A program made the position numbers and the translations under genes. 64,000 bases of DNA, taken from NCBI GenBank assembly GCA_002270565.1, contig NQMI01000022.1:124001-188000 (forward strand), given 5' to 3'. The notes beneath the pieces were generated by a model that saw nothing but the letters and a program-made list of their open reading frames with translations, searched no databases and was not told where the DNA came from. Source of the DNA: Stenocarpella maydis (Eukaryota; Ascomycota; Sordariomycetes; Diaporthales; Diaporthaceae). Below are positions 10,971 to 22,182 of the stretch, piece after piece. Every line of letters starts with the position of its first letter. Within the stretch, counting starts at the first letter, position 1.

Positions 10971-11776
10971 GGGAGTTGTTTGTTTGTTTGTTTGTTTGTG
11001 AAGGTGTATAGACAGAATGTGGATTTGTTGTCACTGATGCGGCAAAAAGAGAGAGTTGCCGAAAGAGAGTTGTCGAAAGAGAGACCCAGTTACAAGTTTT
11101 GTAGGATCTGAAGCCCCAGTGACTACGGACAGTGAATGGCGGCATTGAATAACAAACAAAGCAGCCGGTGGCGTCATGCTCGGATTTCAAACATGTACTA
11201 GCTGTGAGTCCTGGTCGGGGAAGTGATTTGAACTGTGTCTCCTGCCCCTTCGAGTTGCATGAGCCTCGGTGCACGTTGTCGTGGCTGCATCTTGCCTGAG
11301 TATTGCCGCCGGTCTCAGGCATTGTCTAAGTGTACACAATTCTGGAATGCTATATATATATTGACATGAGGTAAATCTCCCAGAATTAATGCCTCTCGTG
11401 TTGAGTACTCCTGGTTATTAGTAAACATATCTATAAGTGAGAGCAATTGTTCTCGATATACTTTGTTTAATATGCTACTCGATGAGGTGGCCTCCATTAC
11501 AGATTGAGTCAGTTAAATGATTCATTATGAAGATCCAAGTAATATACCAGAAACTGATGCCTGGGTAACTTTGTTCTGGAACAGGTGGGAATAAAAGACT
11601 TTCTGCTTGCTAGGTTGTCAAGCTAGGTGTACCGCCTTGCTTCTTGTTCACTTCCTTTGAGGTGATGTTTCGGAGAAAGATAATTCTTTTGAGTCAGAAG
11701 TGCAAGGGTCTTTGAGACAAGCTGAATTGTATTCGCCGCTCAAGTCAGGCTGCGCACAAGGCCCCAATCGTTCTCT
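10971..11776. other. Intergenic region with (TTTG)n tract
   Basis: Promoter side of the small unknown gene and 3' side of the SDR gene (both -). A pure (TTTG)n tract of about 23 nt (10976-10998) lies immediately upstream of the small gene's ATG, inside its leader. Purine-rich CGAAAGAGAG repeats follow at about 11046-11085. Confidence 0.5.
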
Positions 11777-12562
11777 TCAAGCCTTAAGGAACTGCCCACT
11801 ATTCGTACTGGCCACCGTCCCCGTGACATTCGCGTCCTTCATCAGCCAGAGATACGCCTCCGCGACGTCCTCGGGCCTGCCCACGCGCCCGAGCGGCATC
11901 TCCCCGCCGACCCTGGCCAGCAGGTCGCGCTTGGCGTCATGTCCCATCCCGTCCCACAGCGATGTGTCCACGACGCCCGGCGCGACGCAGTTCACCCGCA
12001 GCGGGGCGAGGTCCGTCGCCAGTGCCCTCGTAAGCCCGTGCAGGCCAGCAGCGAAGTACGTGATGACGGCCCAGCCCTTGTCCGGGCGCTCGGCGGTCGA
12101 GCCCGTGGTGAGGGTGATGGACGACTGCGGCGTCCTCCTGAGGTACCGCGGCGCGACCTTGCCCAGCATGATTGGGGCGACCATCCGCATGTGTGCGGCC
12201 TTCAGGACGCCATCAATTGTTGTCTCATCCAGGGGACCCAGGGCCAGCGGGTCGGCCGCTGTGTAGACGACGTGGTGGATCTGGCCGGAGTTCGCGGTTA
12301 CGGTCTTGAACAAGCTGTCAAAGTCCCGGTCCACGGTTGTCTTGCTGAGATCCGCCGCAATGCCCGTGACTCTGGCGCCCGGGTAACTAGCTTGCAGGCT
12401 GGAGACGGAGGCGTCCAGCTTTGCTTGGCGCGAGGAAGAGATGGTAACCATGGCACCGGATTCGAGGGACGCTTCAGCGATGGCGTAGCCGATTCCGGAT
12501 GAGCCTCCAATGATAAGGACGTGCTTGTCCTGAAGCTTGTGATACTTGAGCTGAGGGGCCAT
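11777..12562 (-). CDS. Short-chain dehydrogenase/reductase, atypical (no active-site Lys)
   Basis: A single exon of 261 residues with a classical SDR Rossmann start: VLIIGGSSGIG at residues 15-25 is the glycine-rich cofactor loop. Residues 150-178 hold TLTTGSTAERP and ITYFAAGLHGL. A tyrosine (Y169) sits where the catalytic Tyr belongs and S155 could be its serine, but the lysine of the YxxxK motif is glycine (G173). The NNAG structural motif is also changed (YTAADP). The block after it, VNCVAPGVVDTSLW, follows the SDR pattern. This YxxxG form is known to me from a group of fungal SDR-like proteins, so it is probably a family trait and not a mutation; whether such proteins keep dehydrogenase activity is unclear. 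The substrate is unknown. Length is normal for the family (about 250-270). Confidence 0.85.
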   Translation of the reverse strand: MAPQLKYHKLQDKHVLIIGGSSGIGYAIAEASLESGAMVTISSSRQAKLDASVSSLQASYPGARVTGIAADLSKTTVDRDFDSLFKTVTANSGQIHHVVYTAADPLALGPLDETTIDGVLKAAHMRMVAPIMLGKVAPRYLRRTPQSSITLTTGSTAERPDKGWAVITYFAAGLHGLTRALATDLAPLRVNCVAPGVVDTSLWDGMGHDAKRDLLARVGGEMPLGRVGRPEDVAEAYLWLMKDANVTGTVASTNSGQFLKA

Positions 12563-14137
12563 TGTAGCTTGGAGTCAAGAGATTTTTGTTATCAGAGGGT
12601 ACTGCCGTTGGGAAGGGGATCTTTTAGGGTAGATGTGCTGCTGCATTTCTGTGTCTGGGCTTCCGAGTATGTTGCGTACTTGACCGTTTTATCCTTTCTG
12701 CCTCAAAAGTACGAGTGTCACAACATTCTTTAAGCCCGTGTCCCTCATTTCTTTTTCGAGTTAAGTCCGGAGCCGGATCCCTGATGCCTCCAGAAGCTCA
12801 GCATGATTCCATCTTGACTTTTCCATACTGGCCCAGATAGGAGTAGTATGTGAACCGGCCCTACAGTCAGCGTCATGCACAAGTGCTGTCGAGGTGGCTG
12901 ATGCGTGGAAGCGGAGAAGGACATTCAGAGACTGATTTACCCGTTCGGGCATGTGACCGGGGTTGTGATTGGCTCGGACTTTGACCCCTAAATGCATGCT
13001 CGGCTTTAAGCCGCAGTCCGGGATTCGGCTTCCTCACCCGAGACCTCTTTTGACTTTGAGCCTCGTGCCTGGACAGTGCATCGAGATCGGTGGCTCTCCA
13101 AACAAGCTGCCATAACTTTCTCAATCATGAGGATTCAACCGGTACATGGTAATTCCATGCCCAGGTGAGTGGAGGCTCTGCCTTCGCAGAATACTTCTCA
13201 AAATTGGAAGACAGAAGAAGTAGGTCGAGTGTGTCATGAAAGAGTCGACACTTCCCCTCTCCGCCCGAAGACAACAAGATGTCCTCCTCAGGAATTATTT
13301 CCTTGCGGAATCCATCTCGACCAACCGCTCTCGCTTTGGCGTGAAGACTGGCCGATATAGATTTCGTCTCCCAGTCCTTTGTTCTCATTCCGGTGGAGAT
13401 TTTTCATAAGCATGTGTATTTGAAGAGGTTTGTGTAATTGAGCTTTTGGATTGAAGGCTTTTCTTTTTCGCGTTCCCTCCCCCCTCCCTCCCCTTTCCTT
13501 TGAAATTGAGGTTGAAATCTGAAGGAAGGAGAGCTGGCCCTCTATTTCCTAGGTAGGGGAGGAAGGTTTTCTGGAGAAAGGTTGCATTTCTGAGGGAGGG
13601 AGGTCTTAAAATACTAAGGGTTGAAGGAAATTGCCGTTTCTCGGTATAATGGTCGCCCGGTTGGGGCTTGGGTATTGGACCGTTTTGCTGCCGGAGGGAC
13701 GGTCCTTTGGGGAAGGGACAGCATGGGTTACGGTCTTGAGGAACCCTATGCGGGCACGCTATGGTGATGATGAAGAGCTGACAGATTTTGGCTACCAGGA
13801 TCTGGTTTGAAGAGGATACGGCACCACACAAAAGACTGCAGTTAAATTGCAGGAATGGACACGCTTTGTCTCGAACAATCCTTTTAAGTGAACTTTTTCG
13901 GAGTCATGGTCGGTTGGCCCTGCAACTCCAAGGTCGGGTGACAAGGAATTGACTTGTGGTTTGTTTGAAGACAATACCATTCTGACAGGGCATTTTGCTG
14001 TCTCATCAACCAACAGAGCTGCTCAAATGGCTGGTTTTTCTGAGAGGCAAATTGCGGACTCATCCGATGAGTTTGTATAGTGTTGGCAGTTCAAGATGCC
14101 TGGCGACACTTCATGATTAATCACTACTTAGCCACCT
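12563..14137. other. Intergenic region between SDR and CysA-type genes
   Basis: About 1.6 kb with no supported gene. It should contain the SDR promoter and the 3' UTR of the serine acyltransferase gene. Pyrimidine-rich runs occur around 13.46-13.50 kb; no repeat or RNA gene was recognised. Confidence 0.5.
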
Positions 14138-15751
14138 TCAGCCCAAGAAGTTTTTGAGGTTTCCACCAATATTCTGCAGGTCCAGGAGGAATGTGTCATG
14201 GCCAAACAGGCTTTGCTCCTCGCTCAGCTCGACATGTGTCACCTTCCTGTTGCCAGTACACCTGAGGGTCTCGGCAATCTCCCTCTGCTGCCAGGCAGGA
14301 AACAAAATGTCACTAGCGACACCCATGACGAGCGTGGGGTGATCCCTCAGCGGCGCGAGGCCGGATATCAGGTCCGCAGGCGGCTTGGCACTCATGGCCT
14401 CCTGGACATCAACGGTACCCTCGCTCGTCCCGGGCTGCTCCTCGTACGGCAGTTCCGGCAGCGTGAGGCTACAACTCGCCTCGAACCCTGGCGAGGCGCC
14501 GGACGCGAACTCCTTCTCCCGCTCGGCGCGCCGGGCAATGGTGCGCGCCCTGTTCTCGCGGCCCAGGTCGAACAAGTCCATGGCCTTGCTGACGTACAGC
14601 AGGCTGTTGGCGTCGTATGTCAGGTTGAACTTGTCCCCGGCGTGGTCCAGGTACGTCTCGATCAGGAAGTCGGGGCACAGGGCCGGTGGCCTGCTCGGGT
14701 CTGCCCTCCTCCTCCCGAACCGCTGCTCCCACTCCGGGCCGGACCGGTAAGTGACTGTTGCGATCTCGCGGGCGAGCTTCATGCCATGGTGCGGGGGCAC
14801 CTTGCCGTAGTAGAAGCCCCTGTTCCAGTTGGGGTCCATCATGAGCACCTGGCGCTGGGTGTGGCGCATGGCTATGCTGTATGGGTGGCTGCGGGCGCAC
14901 CCGCTGATGGAGACGATCCTGCTGACGCGGTCGGGGAACAGCACGCCGGCTGCGAGTGACTGCATGCCGCCCATGCTCGAGCCAACACTTGCATGCAGCT
15001 TCTCGACACCCAAGCCATCTAGCAGCCTGAACTGCGCCCTCACCATATCTTCAATGGTCAAGATGGGGAACCGCGTGGCATAGTTCTGACCGTCGGCAGG
15101 GTCAATGCTGCTGGGTCCGGTGGAGCCGTAGCAGCCCCCCAGCACGTTGGTGCAGATGACGAAGTATCTGTCGGTATCCAGTGCCTTCCCAGGCCCTATG
15201 AACTTCTCCCACCATCCGGGCTGGGGGTTCAGCTCGGTCGAGTGGGCGTGGGACGACGCAGACAGGCCGGTGTGGAGGAGAACGACGTTTGACTTGTCCT
15301 TGTTCATGGTGCCCCATGCCTCGTATGCGATATCGAATTCGGGCAGGATGCCGCCCCAGTCGAGGAGGAGGGGCTTGCTGCAGTGGTATTGAAGGGTCTC
15401 GCCGACGGTGTATGCTGGCTCGGGGCCACTGGATGAGGTTCGCGCCTCGAGGGTTGCGGATCTGCTCTCTACAGCGTCGAGGCAGGGGAAGGACATGGCG
15501 GGATTGGAGGCGCCGCTGCGGTGGGAGGGGCTTGTATGGAGGCATCTCTGCGGCGCACGAGTCGACTGTGAGGTGCCGTCTCGCCGCGCTACATTGGGAG
15601 CTGATGATGCCAGTCGCGGGCTCCAGGAGCGAGCCCCTCTCCCGGAGCTGGAGGCTGTGAGCCGGCGCAAGGCCGTTGAGAGGCCTCTCTGGGGCCTCAT
15701 GGCGACGGAGCGATGGGAAAGAGGAGAGGATGAAGAGAAACAAGAAACCAC
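14138..15751 (-). CDS. cysA: MetX-family O-acyltransferase, probable mitochondrial serine O-acetyl/succinyltransferase
   Basis: A single exon of 537 residues. The alpha/beta-hydrolase core from about residue 85 is very like fungal Cys[57 protein letters not shown]. The catalytic triad can be placed: nucleophile S259 in GSSMGG, D481 in VASDILFP and H518 in FGHDTF. The first 80 residues are rich in Arg/Ser/Ala and almost lack acidic residues, as expected of a mitochondrial presequence. That extension, with the overall length, favours the serine O-acetyl/succinyltransferase branch (Aspergillus nidulans CysA, fission yeast Cys2), which makes the activated serine for cysteine synthesis, over homoserine O-acetyltransferase (Met2). 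The acyl donor cannot be told. M18 (MRPQRG) is an alternative start. Divergent from the poly-Glu membrane protein gene. Confidence 0.9.
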   Translation of the reverse strand: MVSCFSSSSPLSHRSVAMRPQRGLSTALRRLTASSSGRGARSWSPRLASSAPNVARRDGTSQSTRAPQRCLHTSPSHRSGASNPAMSFPCLDAVESRSATLEARTSSSGPEPAYTVGETLQYHCSKPLLLDWGGILPEFDIAYEAWGTMNKDKSNVVLLHTGLSASSHAHSTELNPQPGWWEKFIGPGKALDTDRYFVICTNVLGGCYGSTGPSSIDPADGQNYATRFPILTIEDMVRAQFRLLDGLGVEKLHASVGSSMGGMQSLAAGVLFPDRVSRIVSISGCARSHPYSIAMRHTQRQVLMMDPNWNRGFYYGKVPPHHGMKLAREIATVTYRSGPEWEQRFGRRRADPSRPPALCPDFLIETYLDHAGDKFNLTYDANSLLYVSKAMDLFDLGRENRARTIARRAEREKEFASGASPGFEASCSLTLPELPYEEQPGTSEGTVDVQEAMSAKPPADLISGLAPLRDHPTLVMGVASDILFPAWQQREIAETLRCTGNRKVTHVELSEEQSLFGHDTFLLDLQNIGGNLKNFLG

Positions 15752-16321
15752 TTCATTCTGGGGCGAGGTTGGGCTGCCAAACCTCGAGGTTTGTAATCAA
15801 TGCAAGTGTCGCCTGCGACTGGTTTGATTTGATTTGTAGCCTCAGCCGATCTCGCACAACGGGAAAAGCAGCCTTGCTAGACACACACCCTCCCCAACTT
15901 TTACATCATCCCACCGTGAACGGGTCGCACTTGCTGCAGCCACCCCGCGTGCTATCCGCAGGAGCTTGTGCGAGTGCGTGACGTATCTCTTTTGTCGCAG
16001 GCCTGGAACCCCTACTTAGAGTACACTTTAGCTGGGTACCACCTAGGTAGAGTAGCGCGGGGGTGAGGGGCAGACTGGGTTAAGTACTCCGTAATGCTGG
16101 AGGCCTGAAAGATCCAAACCACCACCAACCTTTCGTCACTAGCCAGCCACGTTTACACTCACACATTCAGACCATCCATATTATGAGTGCTACCTACCTA
16201 CGCCCGTACTGTACCGAGTACTTCAGAGCAACAACAACGTGAACGTTATCTCTTCTCCCCTGGCTTGTCCTCAGCGTGCACCACTCCGCCCAGCTGCTTC
16301 CGGCCACCTCTGTCTCCATAC
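15752..16321. promoter_or_regulatory. Divergent promoter region
   Basis: 570 bp between divergent start codons. It holds a CCTAGGTAG motif at about 16042 and a TACTCCGTA motif at 16085-16093, both of which recur in other intergenic regions of this window. Confidence 0.5.
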
Positions 16322-17071
16322 ATGATCTCCACCTTCATACTGGTTGTGCTTATCTTATGGTCCACCATGTCGTTCCTCCCAGGAGTGCAACGCCTCATCA
16401 CCAACGCCCTCGGGATGACTTCTGACGGCCCATCCGCCCAGGCCAGCAGCTCCGGCAACCACAACCCTGCGTCTGGCCCCGGCGGTTCAAGGAATGCAGG
16501 ATATGAGCCATCTGCCCTCGATGTCGTCGTTGTCAAAATCATGCTGACCAAGGGCTGCAAATTGCCACACGAGATCGTCCTCTCTGTGCTTGACCATGCC
16601 GAGTATTGGCCTCATACATCCACCACCCTGGACCACCCACTTACTGTATTATCCGGAGGAGTCCGTGAGGACCAGTTCGTCGTAAGTGCTGGCCACAAGC
16701 TATTCTGTTTTTATTCACCAACTGACAACCTTCCAGCTTCGATCAAGACCACTTGGCTTTATCAAGAAGGTCCACTACGATGACCACTACTATAGCTTCA
16801 CCACTGCCCGGCCCAACCGATTCTCCCAGGGTGGAGAGTACTCTCTGTCCCAGTTCCAGGAGTGGATTGGCAGTCCAGCCGGCACCCTCGAGCACCCCTG
16901 CCGCAAGATCGTCTTCAGCATGCGCAGCCGCGACCAGGGCTGGGGAGGGAACCACCAAGACAGGGGGAGCTACCGCGGATCCTGGACCTGGTTCGAGGCC
17001 GGCAGGGAGCGGTTTGACAAGAACGCAACGCACCCCAAGGACACCCCGGAGAAGGAAGCACCTGTGGGGGG

Positions 17072-17106
<35 letters not shown>

Positions 17107-17549
17107 AGGAGGAGGAGGAGGAGGAGGAGGAGGAGGAGGAGGAGGAGGAGGAGGAGGCGGGTAGCAGCTCTGCCCCCGGCCCGCGGAACGATATCCCGAC
17201 CCCGTACTTCCCGGTATACGCCGCGCGATCCATCTACCCGCCCCTCGAACCCGCCCGGGCGGCTTTCAGGCACGAGATCCACGCTTCCCCCCAGCTGACC
17301 ATACAGAGGAACAAGACCGCACACCGGCAGTTTACGACCCACAGGGTAGTGTGGTCCTGGAACGACGACGCCAGCTCGCAGGGCCCGGAGGAGCTCGATG
17401 AGCTGGGCCGCGGGCCCGGGACCGGCGACGGGGACTTTGTGCGCAGCCTCACGCTGGGCGACGCCGTGACGGTCTGGGCCAAGGCGAGGTTCCCCGGGTG
17501 GACCAACCACGTCGGGAGCGCCACGGTGGACGTTTACTGGGCTCTGTGA
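16322..17549 (+). CDS. Membrane-anchored protein of unknown function with poly-Glu tract
   Basis: Two exons (16322-16681 and 16737-17549; 55-nt intron, phase 0) encode 390 residues. Residues 2-20 (ISTFILVVLILWSTMSFLP) form one hydrophobic helix, so the protein is probably anchored in a membrane by its N-terminus. A folded block follows: KLPHEIVLSVLDHAEYW, IKKVHYDDHYYSF, then a region with WIGSPAGTLEHPCRKIVFSMRSRDQGWGG and SYRGSWTWFEAGRERF. In the middle lies a low-complexity insert (Ala7-Asp4-Glu17), after which ordered sequence resumes and ends WAKARFPGWTNHVGSATVDVYWAL. The 'LPxEIVLxVLDxAEYW' stretch resembles the helical opening of fungal F-box-like proteins of unknown role. An in-frame ATG at 16187 would add 45 residues; the 16322 start was chosen because it begins the hydrophobic helix. 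I do not recognise the family. Confidence 0.75.
17071..17157 (+). repeat. Coding trinucleotide tracts (GCC)n-(GAC)n-(GAG)n
   Basis: Adjacent pure triplet tracts encode Ala7, Asp4 and Glu17 inside the preceding gene. Such tracts change length easily, so the number of glutamates probably varies between strains. Confidence 0.9.
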
Positions 17550-18084
17550 GCTGGTTTGTACGCCATCGGCGAGTAGCCACGGTGGAGCATAGAGTGAGTC
17601 TTCCGGATGCGCACAGATCATGTCAATCGCCTTGCACATCCCAAACAGTCATTACTTGATGGATGCTCTTCTCGAGATGGCCTATTTCATTGTTTGGTGG
17701 ACGGCGCGATCGTCGATGATCAAAGCCGGCCCCGGTAAGTCAGATTGTTATGCATGTTTTATTGTGGGAGGTGCCCGTCCACATGAGGTTTCTTTGATTA
17801 CGGTGCCAGGCGTGGGTTGCTTGGGTATCTACTGTGGTTAACACCGTTTTAGGGATCAGGCAGCTTTTCGCGCAGCCCTCATAGAAATGCAGCATTGATT
17901 TGCGTGCATCCAAGGCATTATAATCCAACCCGTCTATTATAACACCGAAACACCATCGCTGTACCCATTGTAACCGGACTGCCTCGTGCATTAGATGTGC
18001 AGATGTGTGCCCCCCCCCCCAGCTATTGGTATCAATTATATGCATTATAAAAATTGAAAAAAAAAAAAAATGTTAAAAAAAAAA
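17550..18084. other. Convergent 3' intergenic region with homopolymers
   Basis: Between two convergent stops. It includes a C10 run at about 18011-18020 and two long A tracts at about 18056-18083, directly beyond the BTB gene's stop. No gene seen. Confidence 0.6.
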
Positions 18085-21000
18085 TCATGTACTCGTGATC
18101 CCCTTCCTCCTGTCAAGGTCCTCCCCGAGTGTCTTGTCCCCCAGAACCGCGAGCGACTTGTCTTCCGACATCAGTGACAGGTCCCCCGCGAGAAACTTCT
18201 CGCCGCCGTCCTCCCTGGCGACTGTCACGGCCCGTGCAGGCGGCCCCTCCGCCTTCACGCCGGCCAGGGACCCTGCCTCGGTGCTGTCGTCCGGCCAGAG
18301 GATCCGGCCGGCATCTTCTTCCGTCATCTCGCGGTGGTCATCGATCTCACCACCGTCGCCTTCCTCGCTGCTGTTGCCTCCCAGGTCGGTATAACATGAG
18401 GACTCCAGCTGGTCCGCCTCGGCAAGCGAGTCCTCCTCCATGCTGTGGTGCCTAGTCACCGGGGGGGCAGAGGCAGATGCGGGCAGGGGTGGGCGGCCCT
18501 CGACCGTCCCTTGCCCCGACATGGCCTTTATCCTCTCGAGCTGCGCCGGCTCCTCCGGGAGGAGGTCCTGCGGCTGCTGGCCCGGCCGCGCGGCCGCGCG
18601 GTCCGCCAGCGCGCGAAGCGTCCTCCTCCGCCACGCGCCGACCAGCGGCCGCACGAGGGCGAGCTCGTTCGCCCTAAAGGCCGCGTAGGAGGCGCGGCTT
18701 ACGAGGGCCAGCGCGTAGAGGTCATCAAAGGTCTCTGCGTGGCGCATGATGCGCAGGCACAGGGCCTCGTCGGGCTGGAAGGCGGCGCGGGGTGGTGGCG
18801 CGGGCCGGTGGCGCGCGTCGTAGGCTGCGCGGTGCCCTCCCTGTAGTGGTTCCCGGCCCTCCCGTCGTGCTATGGTGTCCGCATCGTCCTCATGCCGGGG
18901 TGCCCGGTCTCCCGTGCCCCCCCTCGGCACTGGCCCGCGCGCGCCGCCGTCGAGGCTGAGCTTGCCCAGCGGGACGTTGTGTATGGTCTGGCGCTCGTTG
19001 GCCCTGTGCTTCGACAGGCCCCAGCCGTGCCTCTTGCCGTCCACGTCGAACAGCGTCAGGCCGCTGGTGCTGTTGTACACGTCATTGACGGCCGCGCGGA
19101 GGGCGGGCGCCGGGTCACACACGGCAGACCCCGGGTGCGGCGGGTGCGGCGGGCTGGGGACCGACCGCAGCATGTCGAGGAGCTGGGCCAGCGACCGCGG
19201 CGGCTGGCGCTGCTGGCGCCGCGCCACCGGCAGGGCAGGAGGGCCGACGACGGTCCAGGCGAGCTGCAGCTCGTTGAGGACGAGGAGCAGCCAGCCCAGG
19301 CTTGTGGCGTCGCACCAGTGGTCGCCCCTTGGGCAGCGTGGCGTGCTCGTCAGCGAGTACAGAGACACGTGGCCGGGCGGCCGGGGGGTTGCGGGATATG
19401 AAGGAGACGTCGGCTGCAAGGACGGTGTCCTCGGCGCGTCGCCGCCGCCGGCTGCACGCTGACTGCCCGCCTGGCCCGGCGGCCCGAGGTACTCGTGCAC
19501 GGCGGCGACGCAGGCAGCATGGACCTGTGCCACCTTGGCGTTCCTCACGGCCCAGATCTTGTCCTTGACCGCCTGCGGCCACGGCTTGGCCCGCAGCTCC
19601 TCCTCGTCCACAACATGCAGCACGGCCGTCTTGGACACGCGCGTGAAGAGCCGCCGCAGGCCAAACGCGTAGCTGATGAGCAGCAGCCCGTCGGGCCGGT
19701 CCTCGCTGGCCTTGTGCACCCACGCGGGGAGCCAGCGGTGCTCGACAAACAGCTCCAGGGGCGACGTGCACCGGTACCGCAGGCACACCTCGGCGATGGC
19801 CGTGAACTGGGAGAACGACACCTCGCGCGGCACCCTGTCGTTCTGCATGTGCGCCGCGTGCAGCAGGACCGCCAGCGCGCCCTCGCGGTTGCGCTCCAGC
19901 TGCGGCATGCTGTAGAGCCGCACGGCGCTGCCGTCGGCGCAGGCCATGGGGCGCGGCGGCTCCCGGGGCACCTGGCCGTCCAGCTCGCGGAGGTCCCGGT
20001 CCAGGACCCCCGGGTGGCTGAACTGGCCGCCAAAGACGGCCTCGAAGATGGGCGACGTCTCGGCCAGCATGTGGCTCGACACGCGGAAGCGGAGGGCCGG
20101 CGTGTCGGGGCCGGCGCCCGTGTTGGCGAACTCCAGGACCGCGTTGCCGCGCGGCGCGATCACGTAGTCGCGAACGGCCTTCTCCTTGTTCCCGGCGCCC
20201 CCCCCTGCCATCGCCAGCTGGTGGTCGACCTGCATGATGGCCTCCTTGACGGCGTCGTAGCGTCGGAACCGCCTCTCGTTCAAGGGCCAGCAGGCAGCTG
20301 AGACGGTGGGGGGCTCCGAGGAAGGCGGCGACGGCTTTCGCGTGCGCATCTTCTGTATCACCTGGGCGCGGTAGTCAGGGTCGTCGACTGCTCTTTCCGC
20401 CATCTCGGGCGGTGCGTCCCTCTCAAGGGCCTGTATTGTCGCTGCCAGACTCTTCCTGTGCGACTGGAGTAGCCTCGCGAGCACCGCTCTCCACTCTCGG
20501 ATGGCTGCAAGGTAGGGCTCGTTCTGGGCGGGCCAGCCCGACGGGACAGGGTCCCTGCTATGCCTTGACCTATCCTCGTTCCCAGGGCCCGTCGGTGCGG
20601 AGGGAGAGTCACCTAGGCCAAAGGCGCTGAAGGAGGCCCTCAGGTTGTCCATGTTGCCGTCAACAGAAGTATTGCCATGCGCTATCCTCATCGACTCGAG
20701 CCTCTCGATAGTCTCCGCGACCGACCCATTCCGGGCTCGTCGGTATCTGCTCGCCGTCTTGGACGACTTGTGCGCGCACAGCAGTGCCCAGACCGCATCT
20801 GCCGCCCCATCCCTGGCCTTTGCAAACTCCTCATAGGCGCTGTCCACAGACGCGGGGTCCGACCCGGGGACGCATGCAACCCGAAGCCTCTGTGTGTAGC
20901 TCTTCAGCTGCCGGAGCATCCCCTCCGCCGGCCGAGCCGCCTCTGGCGCCTCTCCGGATGCACAAACGCCGGCTGGGCCAGTCTCGCTCGTCCGGGCCAC

Positions 21001-21288
21001 AGTCCCGAGCGTGTTGTTGTTCGGCGACGGGTTCTGCAGCGCTGACCATTCGTTTCGGCTGGGCCCCGGCCAGGTTGCGCTCGACGTGGGCGACAGGGGC
21101 GTCTGAGGAGAGGCGCCCAGAGGGCTTGGGTCGGAGATGGACAGCCCACGCAGGGCGCTCCTGAGGTTTCGGACCCCAGCGGGGCCATTGAGCCTGGTTG
21201 ACGAGGTAGAGGGCGACGAGGCCCGAGGAGACGGCGGGCGCCTCATGGTTGCCGTAGCCGACTCGGACCGCGCATGGCGGCCCGTCAT
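18085..21288 (-). CDS. Large protein with BTB/POZ-like and F-box-like regions
   Basis: A single exon of 1067 residues. The first 100 residues are Ser/Pro-rich and basic. Helical segments follow (about 120-175 and 260-300). At about 385-570 there is a BTB/POZ-like region: LRFRVSSHMLAETSPIFEAVFGG fits the core where the fold recognises a chain passing from strand to helix, followed by SFSQFTAIAEVCLRYRC and YAFGLRRLFTRVSKTAVLHV, typical of fungal BTB proteins that track a 'column' of helices after the BTB core. Near residues 838-885 (FQPDEALCLRIMRH...LYALALVSRASYAAF) there is a short F-box-like helix pair. The C-terminus is acidic and disordered. Both motifs suggest a ubiquitin-ligase adaptor role, but I cannot name substrates, and neither motif was confirmed by a profile search. 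The start at 21288 is the first ATG in the frame; the next downstream is M15. Confidence 0.75.
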   Translation of the reverse strand: MTGRHARSESATATMRRPPSPRASSPSTSSTRLNGPAGVRNLRSALRGLSISDPSPLGASPQTPLSPTSSATWPGPSRNEWSALQNPSPNNNTLGTVARTSETGPAGVCASGEAPEAARPAEGMLRQLKSYTQRLRVACVPGSDPASVDSAYEEFAKARDGAADAVWALLCAHKSSKTASRYRRARNGSVAETIERLESMRIAHGNTSVDGNMDNLRASFSAFGLGDSPSAPTGPGNEDRSRHSRDPVPSGWPAQNEPYLAAIREWRAVLARLLQSHRKSLAATIQALERDAPPEMAERAVDDPDYRAQVIQKMRTRKPSPPSSEPPTVSAACWPLNERRFRRYDAVKEAIMQVDHQLAMAGGGAGNKEKAVRDYVIAPRGNAVLEFANTGAGPDTPALRFRVSSHMLAETSPIFEAVFGGQFSHPGVLDRDLRELDGQVPREPPRPMACADGSAVRLYSMPQLERNREGALAVLLHAAHMQNDRVPREVSFSQFTAIAEVCLRYRCTSPLELFVEHRWLPAWVHKASEDRPDGLLLISYAFGLRRLFTRVSKTAVLHVVDEEELRAKPWPQAVKDKIWAVRNAKVAQVHAACVAAVHEYLGPPGQAGSQRAAGGGDAPRTPSLQPTSPSYPATPRPPGHVSLYSLTSTPRCPRGDHWCDATSLGWLLLVLNELQLAWTVVGPPALPVARRQQRQPPRSLAQLLDMLRSVPSPPHPPHPGSAVCDPAPALRAAVNDVYNSTSGLTLFDVDGKRHGWGLSKHRANERQTIHNVPLGKLSLDGGARGPVPRGGTGDRAPRHEDDADTIARREGREPLQGGHRAAYDARHRPAPPPRAAFQPDEALCLRIMRHAETFDDLYALALVSRASYAAFRANELALVRPLVGAWRRRTLRALADRAAARPGQQPQDLLPEEPAQLERIKAMSGQGTVEGRPPLPASASAPPVTRHHSMEEDSLAEADQLESSCYTDLGGNSSEEGDGGEIDDHREMTEEDAGRILWPDDSTEAGSLAGVKAEGPPARAVTVAREDGGEKFLAGDLSLMSEDKSLAVLGDKTLGEDLDRRKGITST

Positions 21289-22182
21289 GATGGCCGAGTG
21301 AGGGCGTCTCCAGCCGACGACATATGGACGCGCTTTCTCCTGGGCCCAAGGACTGGTTAGTGAGGCCGGCGGTAGACTCTTTTACATCCAGGACGATGAG
21401 ACGGATTGATCGCCACTGCCTCTCCATCCGCCATTACTACTGGCACGCAGTCCAACTTTCCAGGAACGGTTTAGCGGGCCATCGCACCCCCGCAGCGCCT
21501 CCATATCTGCATCACTCTTGGTAGAAGTGTCTCCTACTTGAATTCTGTCAGAGTGAAGTCGGGAGCTGGCCAGCTATCCCAACACCTAAACCAGCCAGGC
21601 TCAGATCGGGAGCTTTTGGGGGATGGTTTTAGATTTTCAACATTTTTTTCCCTTTTATTTTTTATTTTGTTCGCTTTGTCTCGAGACATGCCTAACCCCC
21701 CAACCCTGCCGTGCTCCGCTTGATTTCCATGTTGTTCGCAACAAAACCATGTTACTTTCATGACCATACCATGTACCCCCTTAGAACTCCATTCAGTAAA
21801 CCATGGCCCTCCCNNNNNNNNNNNNNNNNNNNNNNNNNNNGGATTGGGGGGGGGGGGTGTTCGTATCGCCTATCGGCGTGACCAGGACATGAGTTGTCGT
21901 TAGCTGCTGCCAAGATCGATTGTCCTCGATCTCGGATATACGTGAGTTTTGCTCATCACGTCCACATTTGTACCCGGATCAGTAACCAGATCGTACAACC
22001 TCCTCCGCCTCAGCACCAGCGAGGCACATAAATGACACGTCAAGTGCTCGGTGGCGAGATCCTGAACAGAGCTGTCCAATCAGATCAAGCACGCTCTTTT
22101 AGAGTACTCGGCAGCCACGATTGGGCTCAAAGACGTGCACTTATCCAAAAGGCGGCACTGCAGCCATCCACGAAGGGCCACT
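21289..22182. other. Intergenic region with assembly gap
   Basis: Contains the promoter of the BTB-like gene and the 3' region of the nucleotidyltransferase gene. A T-rich stretch lies at about 21640-21670, a run of 27 N at 21814-21840 and a G-run just after it. Confidence 0.5.
21814..21840. other. Sequence gap (27 N)
   Basis: A run of N bordered by a C-run and a G-run; probably an unresolved low-complexity stretch or scaffold join. Confidence 0.95.

Noticed and set aside
14138..15751. Assignment as homoserine O-acetyltransferase (Met2)
   Set aside because: The mitochondrial-type N-terminus and the CysA-like sequence favour a serine acyltransferase, although both share the MetX fold and the boundary needs a phylogeny.
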